Assembly: GCA_964529035.1 (NCBI GenBank)
Contig: CAZGUG010000064.1
Coordinates: forward strand, 1 to 10,204
Direction of reading: 5' to 3'
DNA from: CAZGUG01 sp964529035
Lineage (GTDB): Bacteria > Bacillota > Clostridia > Ch29
Length of the DNA: 10,204 nucleotides
The number at the start of each line of letters is the position of its first letter. The first letter of the stretch is position 1. Below the pieces are notes generated by a model. That model worked only from the letters and a program-made list of their open reading frames with translations. It made no database searches and was not told the DNA's origin. Positions 1 to 5,849 of this stretch are shown in pieces. The position numbers were made by a program, and so were the translations under genes.

Positions 1-60
1 GGCAGGCGTTATGTTGTCAATATTCGGATAAGGGAAAAATATGATAAGGCGGCGCAGTAG
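1..60 (+). CDS. 3' end of an upstream gene (partial, unknown product)
   Basis: Frame 1 is open from the window edge to a TAG at 58-60, giving a 19-residue tail (GRRYVVNIRIREKYDKAAQ). The other two plus-strand frames close earlier. The charged tail, its AGG and ATA codons like those of the neighbours, and the terminator that begins at the same spot all suggest a genuine C-terminus. Too little is visible to name a family. Confidence 0.45.
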   Translation, partial: GRRYVVNIRIREKYDKAAQ

Positions 61-77
61 CGTCGCCTTATTTTTTT
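45..77 (+). terminator. Intrinsic terminator of the upstream gene
   Basis: An 11-bp stem (45-55 with 60-70, one G-T pair) and a 4-base AGTA loop are followed directly by seven T residues (71-77). The stem is GC-rich. The stop codon of the partial upstream gene (58-60) lies in the loop and first stem base, so the hairpin overlaps the end of that gene. It separates that gene from birA. Confidence 0.9.
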
Positions 78-97
78 GGCCGCAAGCACCAATAATC

Positions 98-106
98 TGG
101 TATAAT
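98..106 (+). promoter_or_regulatory. Extended -10 promoter for birA
   Basis: TATAAT at 101-106 is preceded by TGG (98-100), an extended -10 element. No good -35 box lies at 17 bases; TTGGCC at 76-81 is a poor match with a 19-base spacer, so the extended -10 probably does the work. The expected start near 113 leaves a leader of about 45 bases. No BirA-type operator (long interrupted palindrome around GTTAAC) is seen here, so autoregulation by BirA is not supported. Confidence 0.65.
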
Positions 107-158
107 TGGATTATATGAAAGACAAACAGTCAGGCAAGTACCCGGGGAGGTTTGCACC

Positions 159-1139
159 TTGAAGGAAAGGATACTCAAAAAGCTAAACCAAAACAGGCAA
201 AGCTACATTTCCGGCCAGCGCTTGAGTGAAAGCCTTAATATAAGCAGAACCGCCGTATGGAAGTATATAAACGCGTTAAAGGAACAGGGATATGAAATAG
301 AGGCGGTACCCAACAGGGGATACAGGCTTATATCCTCGCCGGACATCTTAACCCCGGAGGAAATATATCCGTTGCTTACGACTTCGGTGATGGGGCACAG
401 CATTATACACAAGTATACGCTGGCTTCCACCAGTACACTGGCAAAGGAAATCGCTCCGCAGAAAAACGAAGGTACCGTGGTGATAGCCGAGGAGCAGTCC
501 GGTGGGAGGGGAAGGCTTGGCAGGCAGTGGTATTCTCCCCGGGGCGGCGGTATCTGGACATCAGTTATATTGAAACCCCGGCTGCGTCCCGAAAAAGCAT
601 ACCAGATAACCCAGGTGGCAGCGGTTGCCGTTGTAAAGGCGGTAAGGGAAATTACAGGGCTGGCGGTGGGAATTAAATGGCCCAACGATATTGTTATAAA
701 CGGCAGAAAGGTATGCGGAATACTCACTGAGATGAATGCCGAAGCGGATGCAATAAACCATATCATACTCAGTATCGGGCTTAACGTTAACCCGGGGGGC
801 AGTAGGGTGCCCCGCGAACTTAATGATAAAATAGCTTTTCTTTATACCGAATGCGGCTTTACCGTTTCAAGAAAAGTACTCTTGGCGGCTTTGCTTGAAA
901 AGCTGGAAACAGCCTATTTTCAGTTTATAAATAAAGGTTTTGTGACGGTACTGCAGGACTGCCGTAAGTTTTCGGTTCTGCTCGGCCGGGAGGTGCGGAT
1001 AGAACAAGCCGACAGGGTGCTGCAGGGAAGGGCCGTTGACATAACACAGGACGGTGTTTTGGTGGTGGAGACCATGGACGGAAAAATTGAAATCATATCC
1101 GGCGATGTTTCTGTAAGGGGCGTAAACGGATACGTATAG
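159..1139 (+). CDS. birA: Bifunctional biotin-[acetyl-CoA-carboxylase] ligase / biotin operon repressor BirA
   Basis: The enzyme activates biotin to biotinyl-AMP and transfers it to the carrier lysine of biotin-dependent carboxylases in the cytoplasm. This is a 326-residue, class II type with a DNA-binding domain. An N-terminal winged HTH spans about residues 5-58 (SGQRLSESLNISRTAVWKYI and the wing NRGYRL). The catalytic domain carries the biotinyl-AMP loop GGRGRLGRQW (115-124), KWPNDI (173-178) with the catalytic-type lysine, and GIGLN-like SIGLNVN (205-211). A C-terminal SH3-like domain follows (about 275-322). The TTG start is chosen because GGGGAGG (144-150) lies 8 bases upstream and the protein then begins at the usual HTH position. 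The HTH implies repression of biotin synthesis or uptake genes elsewhere. A 67-base gap separates it from coaX, with which it may share a transcript. Confidence 0.95.
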   Translation: MKERILKKLNQNRQSYISGQRLSESLNISRTAVWKYINALKEQGYEIEAVPNRGYRLISSPDILTPEEIYPLLTTSVMGHSIIHKYTLASTSTLAKEIAPQKNEGTVVIAEEQSGGRGRLGRQWYSPRGGGIWTSVILKPRLRPEKAYQITQVAAVAVVKAVREITGLAVGIKWPNDIVINGRKVCGILTEMNAEADAINHIILSIGLNVNPGGSRVPRELNDKIAFLYTECGFTVSRKVLLAALLEKLETAYFQFINKGFVTVLQDCRKFSVLLGREVRIEQADRVLQGRAVDITQDGVLVVETMDGKIEIISGDVSVRGVNGYV

Positions 1140-1147
1140 TTTTCACA

Positions 1148-1189
1148 GCCGGTCTCTCCTTTGATGTAAAATTGACCGGCAAATTTTAC
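1148..1189 (+). promoter_or_regulatory. Two overlapping, mutually exclusive inverted repeats in the coaX leader
   Basis: GCCGGTC (1148-1154) is the exact complement of GACCGGC (1174-1180). GTAAAATT (1166-1173) is the exact complement of AATTTTAC (1182-1189), with GACCGGCA as its loop. Both stems use or enclose the same central segment. The downstream stem ends about 17 bases before the coaX start. A single-base connector makes a full pseudoknot sterically unlikely, so the two stems probably exclude each other. There is no T-run, so neither looks like an intrinsic terminator. The regulatory role is an inference. Confidence 0.45.
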
Positions 1190-1206
1190 GGTAAGCGGGT
1201 GATATT

Positions 1207-1977
1207 GTGATACTGGTTTTGGATGCGGGCAACACTAATATTGTGCTGGGGGTTTTTGATAACGACAAAATGATAACCAACTGGCGGATTTCAACCGACA
1301 AGCATAAATCGTCCGACGAATACGGTATGCTTATAAATCAGCTGTTTGAGCACAATGGGCTGAGAATGCGGGGGCTGGAGGCTGTGGTTATGTCGTCGGT
1401 GGTGCCTCCGATTATGCATTCCCTTCAGCGGGCGGTCAACAAATACTGTGGTATAGACCCCCTGGTTGTGGGTCCCGGTGTAAAAACGGGCATAGATATT
1501 AAGTATGACAATCCAAAGGAAGTCGGTTCAGACAGAATAGTGAATGCGGTTGCGGCAATCCACAAGTATGGCGGGCCTGTACTGTTGGTGGATTTCGGTA
1601 CCGCCACCACCTTCTGTGCCGTTAGCGAGAGGGCCGAATACCTGGGCGGTGCCATAGCTCCGGGTATAATTATTTCAAGTGATGCCCTTTTTCAGCGGGC
1701 CTCAAAACTCCCGAGGGTGGAACTTAAAATACCCGAAAAGTATGTATGCAAAAATACCGTGGGCAGTATGCAGGCGGGAATTGTATATGGATATGCAGGG
1801 CTGGTGGAGCATATTGTAAACAATATGAAAAAGGAACTAAGCTGGGACAATGCAAAGGTCATAGCTACCGGGGGCCTGGCAAGGCTCATTGCCGGACAAA
1901 CCCGGGCCATTGATATAGTGGACAGCCTGCTTACGCTGGACGGGCTGCACATTATCTATAAGCTCAACAAAAAATAG
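1207..1977 (+). CDS. coaX: Type III pantothenate kinase CoaX
   Basis: It phosphorylates pantothenate with ATP, the first step of coenzyme A synthesis, and belongs to the ASKHA fold (Baf/CoaX family, feedback-insensitive to CoA). The 256-residue length is typical. Motifs in order are the phosphate loop DAGNTN (6-11), GSDR (107-110, with the aspartate taken as catalytic base), DFGTATTF (129-136), GGAIAPG (147-153), NTVGSMQAG (183-191) and the nucleotide-binding ATGGLA (220-225). It starts at GTG with only a weak purine stretch (AAGCGGG) upstream, and the DAGNTN position fixes the N-terminus. It follows birA and precedes dusB, whose AGGAGG overlaps its stop, so coaX-dusB are translationally close. 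The birA-coaX pairing is common in Firmicutes. Confidence 0.95.
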   Translation: MILVLDAGNTNIVLGVFDNDKMITNWRISTDKHKSSDEYGMLINQLFEHNGLRMRGLEAVVMSSVVPPIMHSLQRAVNKYCGIDPLVVGPGVKTGIDIKYDNPKEVGSDRIVNAVAAIHKYGGPVLLVDFGTATTFCAVSERAEYLGGAIAPGIIISSDALFQRASKLPRVELKIPEKYVCKNTVGSMQAGIVYGYAGLVEHIVNNMKKELSWDNAKVIATGGLARLIAGQTRAIDIVDSLLTLDGLHIIYKLNKK

Positions 1978-1991
1978 GAGGAAGCGGAGAG

Positions 1992-2015
1992 ATGAAGCCT
2001 GTTGAAAATAGGTAG
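1992..2015 (+). other. Seven-codon mini-ORF overlapping the dusB start
   Basis: An ATG at 1992 sits 10 bases after a perfect AGGAGG (1976-1981) and reads MKPVENR before a TAG at 2013-2015. It overlaps the first 14 bases of dusB in another frame. The dusB TTG start (2002) has its own weaker site, GGAGAG (1986-1991), 10 bases upstream. This may be chance, or a leader peptide that sets the level of dusB translation. Confidence 0.3.
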
Positions 2016-2976
2016 CCTAAAGCTTGATAATAATGTATTCCTGGCCCCGATGGCGGGTATAACCGACAGGTCCTTTCGCATTCTATGCAAACAGCAGGGA
2101 TGCGGGTTAACTTATACCGAAATGGTGAGCGCCAAGGGGCTTTATCACGACAGTAAAAGGACTCATAAACTTACGGATATACATCCCGGGGACAGGCCGG
2201 TTGCGGTCCAGTTGTTCGGTTCGGATCCAGGACTTATGGCGGAGCAGGCGGCGAAGCTGTGCGAAAGCGGGGCGGATATGATTGACATAAACATGGGCTG
2301 CCCCACTCCAAAGATAGTAAAAAACGGCGATGGGTGTGCCCTTATGCTAAAACCCGGATTGGTTGCCGAAATAGTAAAAAAGACTTCGCAGGCCATAAGT
2401 ATACCCTTAAGTGTCAAAATAAGAAAGGGTTGGGACAAAAATAACGTGAATGCACCGGACATCGCGCGCATTGTCCAGGAAAACGGTGCCGATGCCGTTG
2501 CAGTGCACGGCAGGACAAGGGACCAGTTTTACAGTGGAACCGCCGACTGGGATATAATAGCACAAATCAAGAAAGATTTGTCTATTCCGGTAATCGGTAG
2601 CGGCGACATTTTTACTCCCGGGGATGCTGTCGGTATTTTAAAACAAACGGGATGTGACGCCGTGATGATAGCGCGGGGAGCAAGGGGGAACCCCTGGATA
2701 TTCTCAAGAACACTTAAGCTCATTAACGAGGGAGTATGCGCCGGGCCCCCTGAATTTCGGGAAGTGCTGGAGATGATAATAAAACATACTGATTTGATGA
2801 TTCAACATAAAGGTGAAGGCCGGGCGGTAAAGGAAATGAGAAAGCATGTGGGCTGGTACCTAAAGGGTTTCAGAAATGCCTGCCTTGTAAGGAAAAAAGT
2901 CAATAAAGCTCAAACACGACAGCAGCTCCTAGGAATTCTTAAAGCCTATGGACAGGAAGTGGAAGGGCATCCGTAG
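2002..2976 (+). CDS. dusB: tRNA-dihydrouridine synthase, DusB family
   Basis: This FMN-dependent enzyme reduces specific uridines of the tRNA D-loop to dihydrouridine with NADPH. The 324 residues comprise an N-terminal TIM barrel and a C-terminal helical tRNA-binding domain (about 245-324). Visible motifs are the FMN site APMAGITD (15-22), the catalytic cysteine in INMGCPTPKI (C100), the substrate/flavin motif VHGRTRDQ (168-175), the phosphate site ARGARGNPW (224-232), and MRKHVGWYLKG in the helical domain. The common IGNGDI motif is IGSGDI here (N to S at 200). The TTG start at 2002 gives the family's normal N-terminus (MKIG.L.L.NNVFLAPMAG); the upstream ATG at 1992 is in another frame and stops at once. 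The gene lies 24 bases after coaX. Its stop codon is inside the loop of the following terminator. Confidence 0.94.
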   Translation: MKIGSLKLDNNVFLAPMAGITDRSFRILCKQQGCGLTYTEMVSAKGLYHDSKRTHKLTDIHPGDRPVAVQLFGSDPGLMAEQAAKLCESGADMIDINMGCPTPKIVKNGDGCALMLKPGLVAEIVKKTSQAISIPLSVKIRKGWDKNNVNAPDIARIVQENGADAVAVHGRTRDQFYSGTADWDIIAQIKKDLSIPVIGSGDIFTPGDAVGILKQTGCDAVMIARGARGNPWIFSRTLKLINEGVCAGPPEFREVLEMIIKHTDLMIQHKGEGRAVKEMRKHVGWYLKGFRNACLVRKKVNKAQTRQQLLGILKAYGQEVEGHP

Positions 2977-2992
2977 AGGATGTCTTTTTTTT
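2966..2992 (+). terminator. Intrinsic terminator of the birA-coaX-dusB unit
   Basis: A 7-bp stem (GGCATCC 2966-2972 with 2978-2984, one G-T pair) and a 5-base loop (GTAGA) are followed by eight T residues (2985-2992). The dusB stop codon (2974-2976) lies inside the loop and the last four codons form the left arm. Confidence 0.92.
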
Positions 2993-3001
2993 ATCCGGAT
3001 A

Positions 3002-3035
3002 TTGAAAAACGAACAAAAAAAATATAGAATATAAT
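3002..3035 (+). promoter_or_regulatory. SigmaA promoter of the three-gene operon
   Basis: TTGAAA (3002-3007) and TAGAAT (3025-3030) are separated by exactly 17 bases. A perfect TATAAT (3030-3035) overlaps the end of the second box and offers an alternative -10. The A-rich spacer is typical of clostridial promoters. Predicted starts fall at about 3037-3042, inside the adjacent palindrome. Confidence 0.7.
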
Positions 3036-3051
3036 TGCACAATATTGTGCA
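3036..3051 (+). promoter_or_regulatory. Perfect 16-bp palindrome, probable operator
   Basis: TGCACAATATTGTGCA is a perfect palindrome without spacer. It abuts the TATAAT box (3030-3035) and covers the predicted transcription start, the classic position for a repressor site. The first gene of the operon encodes an HTH protein, so autorepression is the simplest reading. It slightly resembles NrdR-type boxes (ACAC...GTGT around an AT core), but the flanks differ and no nrd gene is near. Confidence 0.6.
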
Positions 3052-3100
3052 CATAATTACCCGTTTGACGGGGAATACTGAAACAGCGGCTGATGGTTGA

Positions 3101-3135
3101 CATGTGATACGAAAAAAAGGGGGGGACATCACATG
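3101..3135 (+). promoter_or_regulatory. Hairpin enclosing the ribosome-binding site and start codon of the HTH gene
   Basis: CATGTGAT (3101-3108) is the exact complement of ATCACATG (3128-3135), whose last three bases are the ATG start. The 19-base loop contains the A-run and the seven-G Shine-Dalgarno tract (3119-3125). As RNA it would mask the start codon while leaving the ribosome-binding site in the loop; as DNA it is a spaced inverted repeat that could bind a dimer. A separate small hairpin (CCCGT 3060-3064, ACGGG 3068-3072) lies upstream in the same leader. Confidence 0.5.
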
Positions 3136-3675
3136 GACATAGTGCGAATAGGCAGTAAGGCCATAAACAAGGACAAACTCTATCAAATAGTAGACAAGAT
3201 TATGGATTTGAGAAGCAGGGGAATCTCTCAGCAGGATACTGCGGATATCATTGGTACCGACAGGAGCTTTGTATCCCGGATGGAGAGCCTTGGCGAAGTA
3301 AGGAAGGGCGACAGAATAGGATTTGTAGCGTTCCCTGTAAAAAACAAAGATGAAATCATAAAACTGCTTAACCATTACGGTGTTAACTTTTATCTGGTAA
3401 TGACAGAACAGGAAAGACTGGCGTTTGTCAGGGAAAGAAGCGGTACCGAGCTTTTGAATACCATTATGGACTTAATAGTAAAAGCAAGGGAGTGTGATTC
3501 GATTGTAATCTTTGCTTCGGATAAGAGGGCAGAGCTTATCGAAGCCCTTGTGGACTGCCAGGTAATAAGAAAACATATCGGGGAATCTCCCATTACGCAG
3601 GATGTGCATATACCCCGGCAGGACATAATCGAGGTAATGGAAGCCTTACAAAATACCAAGGAGGAACAAAAATGA
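3133..3675 (+). CDS. Small HTH transcriptional regulator heading the operon
   Basis: This 180-residue soluble protein is probably a DNA-binding regulator. A helix-turn-helix is readable at about 27-55 (SRGISQQDTADIIGTDRSFV then SRMESLG), of the XRE/sigma-like 'cells of short helices' kind. After it comes an alpha/beta region (about 61-145) with beta-strand segments IGFVAFPV, NFYLVM and SIVIFAS, which may be an effector or dimerisation domain; no ligand motif is recognisable. The tail is acidic and polar (NTKEEQK). The start is ATG 3133 with the G-run 7 bases upstream; an in-frame TTG at 3097 would add 12 odd residues and has no Shine-Dalgarno site. Its stop overlaps the next start (ATGA at 3672), so the two are translationally coupled. 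It probably acts at the palindrome at 3036-3051. The family name is not known to me. Confidence 0.8.
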   Translation: MDIVRIGSKAINKDKLYQIVDKIMDLRSRGISQQDTADIIGTDRSFVSRMESLGEVRKGDRIGFVAFPVKNKDEIIKLLNHYGVNFYLVMTEQERLAFVRERSGTELLNTIMDLIVKARECDSIVIFASDKRAELIEALVDCQVIRKHIGESPITQDVHIPRQDIIEVMEALQNTKEEQK

Positions 3676-4601
3676 AGAGGGTGCTCAGTGTAAGTATAGG
3701 GTCTTCCACCCGGGACCATAGGGTTGAAACCAGTATTATGGGACAGGACTTCGTGCTGGAAAGAAGGGGAACGGATGGAGATATAAAAAAGGCAATAGAT
3801 TTAATCAGGGAATATGACGGCAGGGTAGATGCCTTTGGAATGGGGGGCATTGACCTTTACATACAGGGGGGGAACAGGAGATATACAATAAAGGATGCGG
3901 TGCCCCTGAAGGAAGCGGCTTTAGTATCTCCCATTGTTGACGGCTCGGGACTCAAGAATACCCTTGAAAGGAATGTAATAAGGTATATTAGCCGGGAAAA
4001 TGTCATAAACCTTGAAGGGAAGAAGGTTTTGATAGTGTCGGCCATGGACCGGTTTGGAATGGCCGAAGCCTTTCAGGAAGCGGGGTCTTTGGTGGCGTGC
4101 GGTGACCTGATATTTGCTTTGGGTATACCCAAACAGATTAATTCACTGCGGGTTCTGCACAGGATAGCCCGGGTTATTGCCCCCATTGCCTGCCGTCTGC
4201 CCTTCGAAGTGTTGTATCCTACGGGAAAAAGCCAGGAAACCTCAAACAATAGATTCGAATCCTTTTATCAGGATGCGGATATAATAGCCGGGGATTATCT
4301 GTACATTAACAAATATCTTCCCCGGTCGCTTAAGGGCAAGGTGGTTATCACAAACACGGTGACTTCAAAGGATATCGAGCACCTGAAGGAAATCGGAGTA
4401 TCAACCCTTGTTACCACCACCCCCGAATACAGCGGAAGGTCCTTTGGAACCAATGTAATGGAAGCAATAATTGTTGCCCTGGCCGGCAGGGGCAAAACCG
4501 AGCTCACACCGGAAGAATACAACCACTATCTTAACGGTATGGAAATAAAACCGAGAATTGAATATCTTGATGATAAAGCAATTACAGGAGGTAGCATCTA
4601 G
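3672..4601 (+). CDS. Conserved protein of unknown function, coupled to the HTH regulator and AAR-like reductase
   Basis: 309 residues, no signal peptide or clear membrane segment, so probably cytoplasmic. Conspicuous patches are GSSTRDHRV (10-18), GMGGIDLYIQGG (56-67), KKVLIVSAMDRFGMAEA (117-133, like a beta-alpha nucleotide-binding turn but without GxGxxG), ACGDLIFALGIP (142-153), YPTG (182-185), ADIIAGDYLYI (202-212) and TTTPEYSGRSFGTNVMEA (248-265). From memory, clostridial homologues are often labelled quinate 5-dehydrogenase; nothing seen here supports that activity. The ATG overlaps the upstream stop (ATGA) and has AAGGAGG (3658-3664) 7 bases before it. Its own stop is one base from the next ATG. 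Such tight coupling on both sides argues that it works with the reductase-like protein, perhaps as a partner subunit or next-step enzyme. The function remains open. Confidence 0.8.
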   Translation: MKRVLSVSIGSSTRDHRVETSIMGQDFVLERRGTDGDIKKAIDLIREYDGRVDAFGMGGIDLYIQGGNRRYTIKDAVPLKEAALVSPIVDGSGLKNTLERNVIRYISRENVINLEGKKVLIVSAMDRFGMAEAFQEAGSLVACGDLIFALGIPKQINSLRVLHRIARVIAPIACRLPFEVLYPTGKSQETSNNRFESFYQDADIIAGDYLYINKYLPRSLKGKVVITNTVTSKDIEHLKEIGVSTLVTTTPEYSGRSFGTNVMEAIIVALAGRGKTELTPEEYNHYLNGMEIKPRIEYLDDKAITGGSI

Positions 4602-4602
4602 A

Positions 4603-5673
4603 ATGGGTAAGTTCGGATTTATTATTCACCCTTTATGTATAAATGACTTTTGTAAAAAATTCAGATTTGCACAGCATTTGCCCGACAAACTTTTGAAAAA
4701 AGCAATGGAGAAACTGCCCCCGATAAAACTGTCACATATAACCGGGATTAAATCCTCTGGGGGTGAAACGGAAGGGTATCTGGTGGCTGTTCCTCTTCTG
4801 CCACAACAAATACTCGGTCTGCCCTTAGGTTTTGTTGAAAACAAAATATTAAAGGCCTGTATAACCGCCCGGAATCTGGGAGCAGAAATAGTGGGGCTGG
4901 GGGCCTTTACGTCGGTGGTTGGCGACAAGGGCGTCTCGATAGCCCAAAGGCTGGACATACCCGTTACAACCGGCAACTCGTATACCGTTGCAACAGCGCT
5001 GGAGGCTGTGAGAAAGGCATGTGCCGTTACCGGCAAAGCCCTGCAGGATTCCGAAGTAGTAATAATAGGGGCAAACGGTTCAATAGGAAGCACCTGTGCT
5101 AAAATACTTGCAGGGGAAACTAAATTTATGACGCTTGTATCGAGGGACATTAAAAAACTGGAAAAACTGGCAGCAGAAATAATGCAGAAAACCGGTCTTG
5201 CGGTGCATACCACCAACATGTCGGTGGGTCCCTTGAGGCGGGCGGATGTGGTAATAACGGTAAGCAGTTCGGTGGATACCATCATCCGGCCCGAACATTT
5301 GAAGCGTGGAGCCATAGTCTGTGACGTGGCAAGGCCGAGGGATGTATCCGCCCAGGTGGCACAAAAAAGAAAGGATGTTATTATAATTGAAGGGGGAATA
5401 GTAAAAGTTCCCGGGAATGCAGAGTTTAGTTTTGACCTGGGCCTTCCGCCCGGAACGTGTTACGCCTGTATGGCGGAGACTATGATACTGGCAATGGAGG
5501 ACCGGCTGGAGGACTATTCGATAGGCGGCAGGCTGGAAACCGGCAGGGTGGAGGAGATATCCAGACTGGCTGAAAAACATGGTTTCCGGTTGGCCGGTTT
5601 CAGGGGTACTGACGGGTTTGTGGGCTATGATGAAATCGGGGAAAATACCAAAGGATATTCATACAAAGCGTAA
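4603..5673 (+). CDS. Acyl-ACP/acyl-thioester reductase-like Rossmann protein (AAR family, COG5322-like)
   Basis: 356 residues, soluble. The sequence runs parallel to cyanobacterial acyl-ACP reductase, which reduces a fatty acyl thioester to an aldehyde with NADPH. Compared from memory with the Synechococcus enzyme: KFGFIIHP at the start (GLIGH there); LGAFTSVV at 99-106 (LGGFTSI); TTGNSYT at 122-128 (TTGNTHT); the dinucleotide loop IIGANGSIGS at 154-163 (VGATGDIGS); EGGIVKVPG at 263-271 (NGGVVEH); and CYACMAETMIL at 286-296 (FACFAEAMLL), which preserves the cysteine reported to carry the acyl group (C289 here). The C-terminal KHGFRLAGF also matches. Shikimate dehydrogenase, a label given to some homologues, is unlikely: its N-terminal NVTxPxK substrate motif is missing. 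The start is ATG 4603, with AGGAGG (4586-4591) 11 bases upstream and one base after the previous stop; an in-frame TTG at 4558 lacks support. Substrate (ACP, CoA or other) is unknown. Confidence 0.75.
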   Translation: MGKFGFIIHPLCINDFCKKFRFAQHLPDKLLKKAMEKLPPIKLSHITGIKSSGGETEGYLVAVPLLPQQILGLPLGFVENKILKACITARNLGAEIVGLGAFTSVVGDKGVSIAQRLDIPVTTGNSYTVATALEAVRKACAVTGKALQDSEVVIIGANGSIGSTCAKILAGETKFMTLVSRDIKKLEKLAAEIMQKTGLAVHTTNMSVGPLRRADVVITVSSSVDTIIRPEHLKRGAIVCDVARPRDVSAQVAQKRKDVIIIEGGIVKVPGNAEFSFDLGLPPGTCYACMAETMILAMEDRLEDYSIGGRLETGRVEEISRLAEKHGFRLAGFRGTDGFVGYDEIGENTKGYSYKA

Positions 5674-5688
5674 AAGGAACACCAGTTT

Positions 5689-5732
5689 AATACTAAGGCG
5701 GTCACCCTAATGGGCGGCCGCCTTAGTATTTT
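5689..5732 (+). terminator. Strong hairpin, probable terminator of the three-gene operon
   Basis: AATACTAAGGCGG (5689-5701) pairs perfectly with 5718-5730, a 13-bp stem. An inner CCC/GGG pairing around a TAAT loop extends it. It starts 15 bases after the stop of the reductase-like gene. The T-run is short (four), so termination may be incomplete and some read-through into buk is possible. Confidence 0.7.
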
Positions 5733-5795
5733 GCCGGGAGGAATACGGGAAAATGTGTCGAAGGATTCAGACAAAAAGCTGCCGTATGTATTTCA

Positions 5796-5804
5796 TGATA
5801 CAAT
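5796..5804 (+). promoter_or_regulatory. Extended -10 promoter candidate for buk
   Basis: TGATACAAT gives a TG-extended TACAAT -10 box (5799-5804), about 45 bases before the buk start. No convincing -35 box lies 16-18 bases upstream (AAGCTG at that place). The rest of the 5733-5840 gap shows GGGAGG (5736-5741) before an ATG at 5753; that frame runs only 55 codons and overlaps buk, so it is not called a gene. Confidence 0.45.
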
Positions 5805-5849
5805 TCTGTTGGCTGAAAACAGACGTCAAGGGGAAGGAGAATGTTAATA

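Noticed and set aside
3036..3051. NrdR or Rex operator reading of the palindrome
   Set aside because: The sequence matches neither consensus well, and no ribonucleotide reductase or redox gene is adjacent.
3097..3132. In-frame TTG upstream start adding 12 residues to the HTH regulator
   Set aside because: It has no ribosome-binding site, translates the G-run Shine-Dalgarno tract itself, and ATG 3133 is ideally spaced.
4558..4602. TTG start extending the AAR-like protein by 15 residues into the preceding gene
   Set aside because: ATG 4603 has AGGAGG 11 bases upstream and gives the family-like N-terminus (short residues then a GFI strand).
4626..5315. Long minus-strand open frame opposite the AAR-like gene, and similar antisense frames opposite birA, lysS and greA
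   Set aside because: These are shadows of GC-skewed coding frames; they lack ribosome-binding sites and family-like sequence, and the plus-strand genes are unmistakable.
4603..5673. Shikimate dehydrogenase identity for the Rossmann protein
   Set aside because: The NVTxPxK substrate lysine motif and other AroE signatures are missing, whereas the AAR landmarks are present in order.
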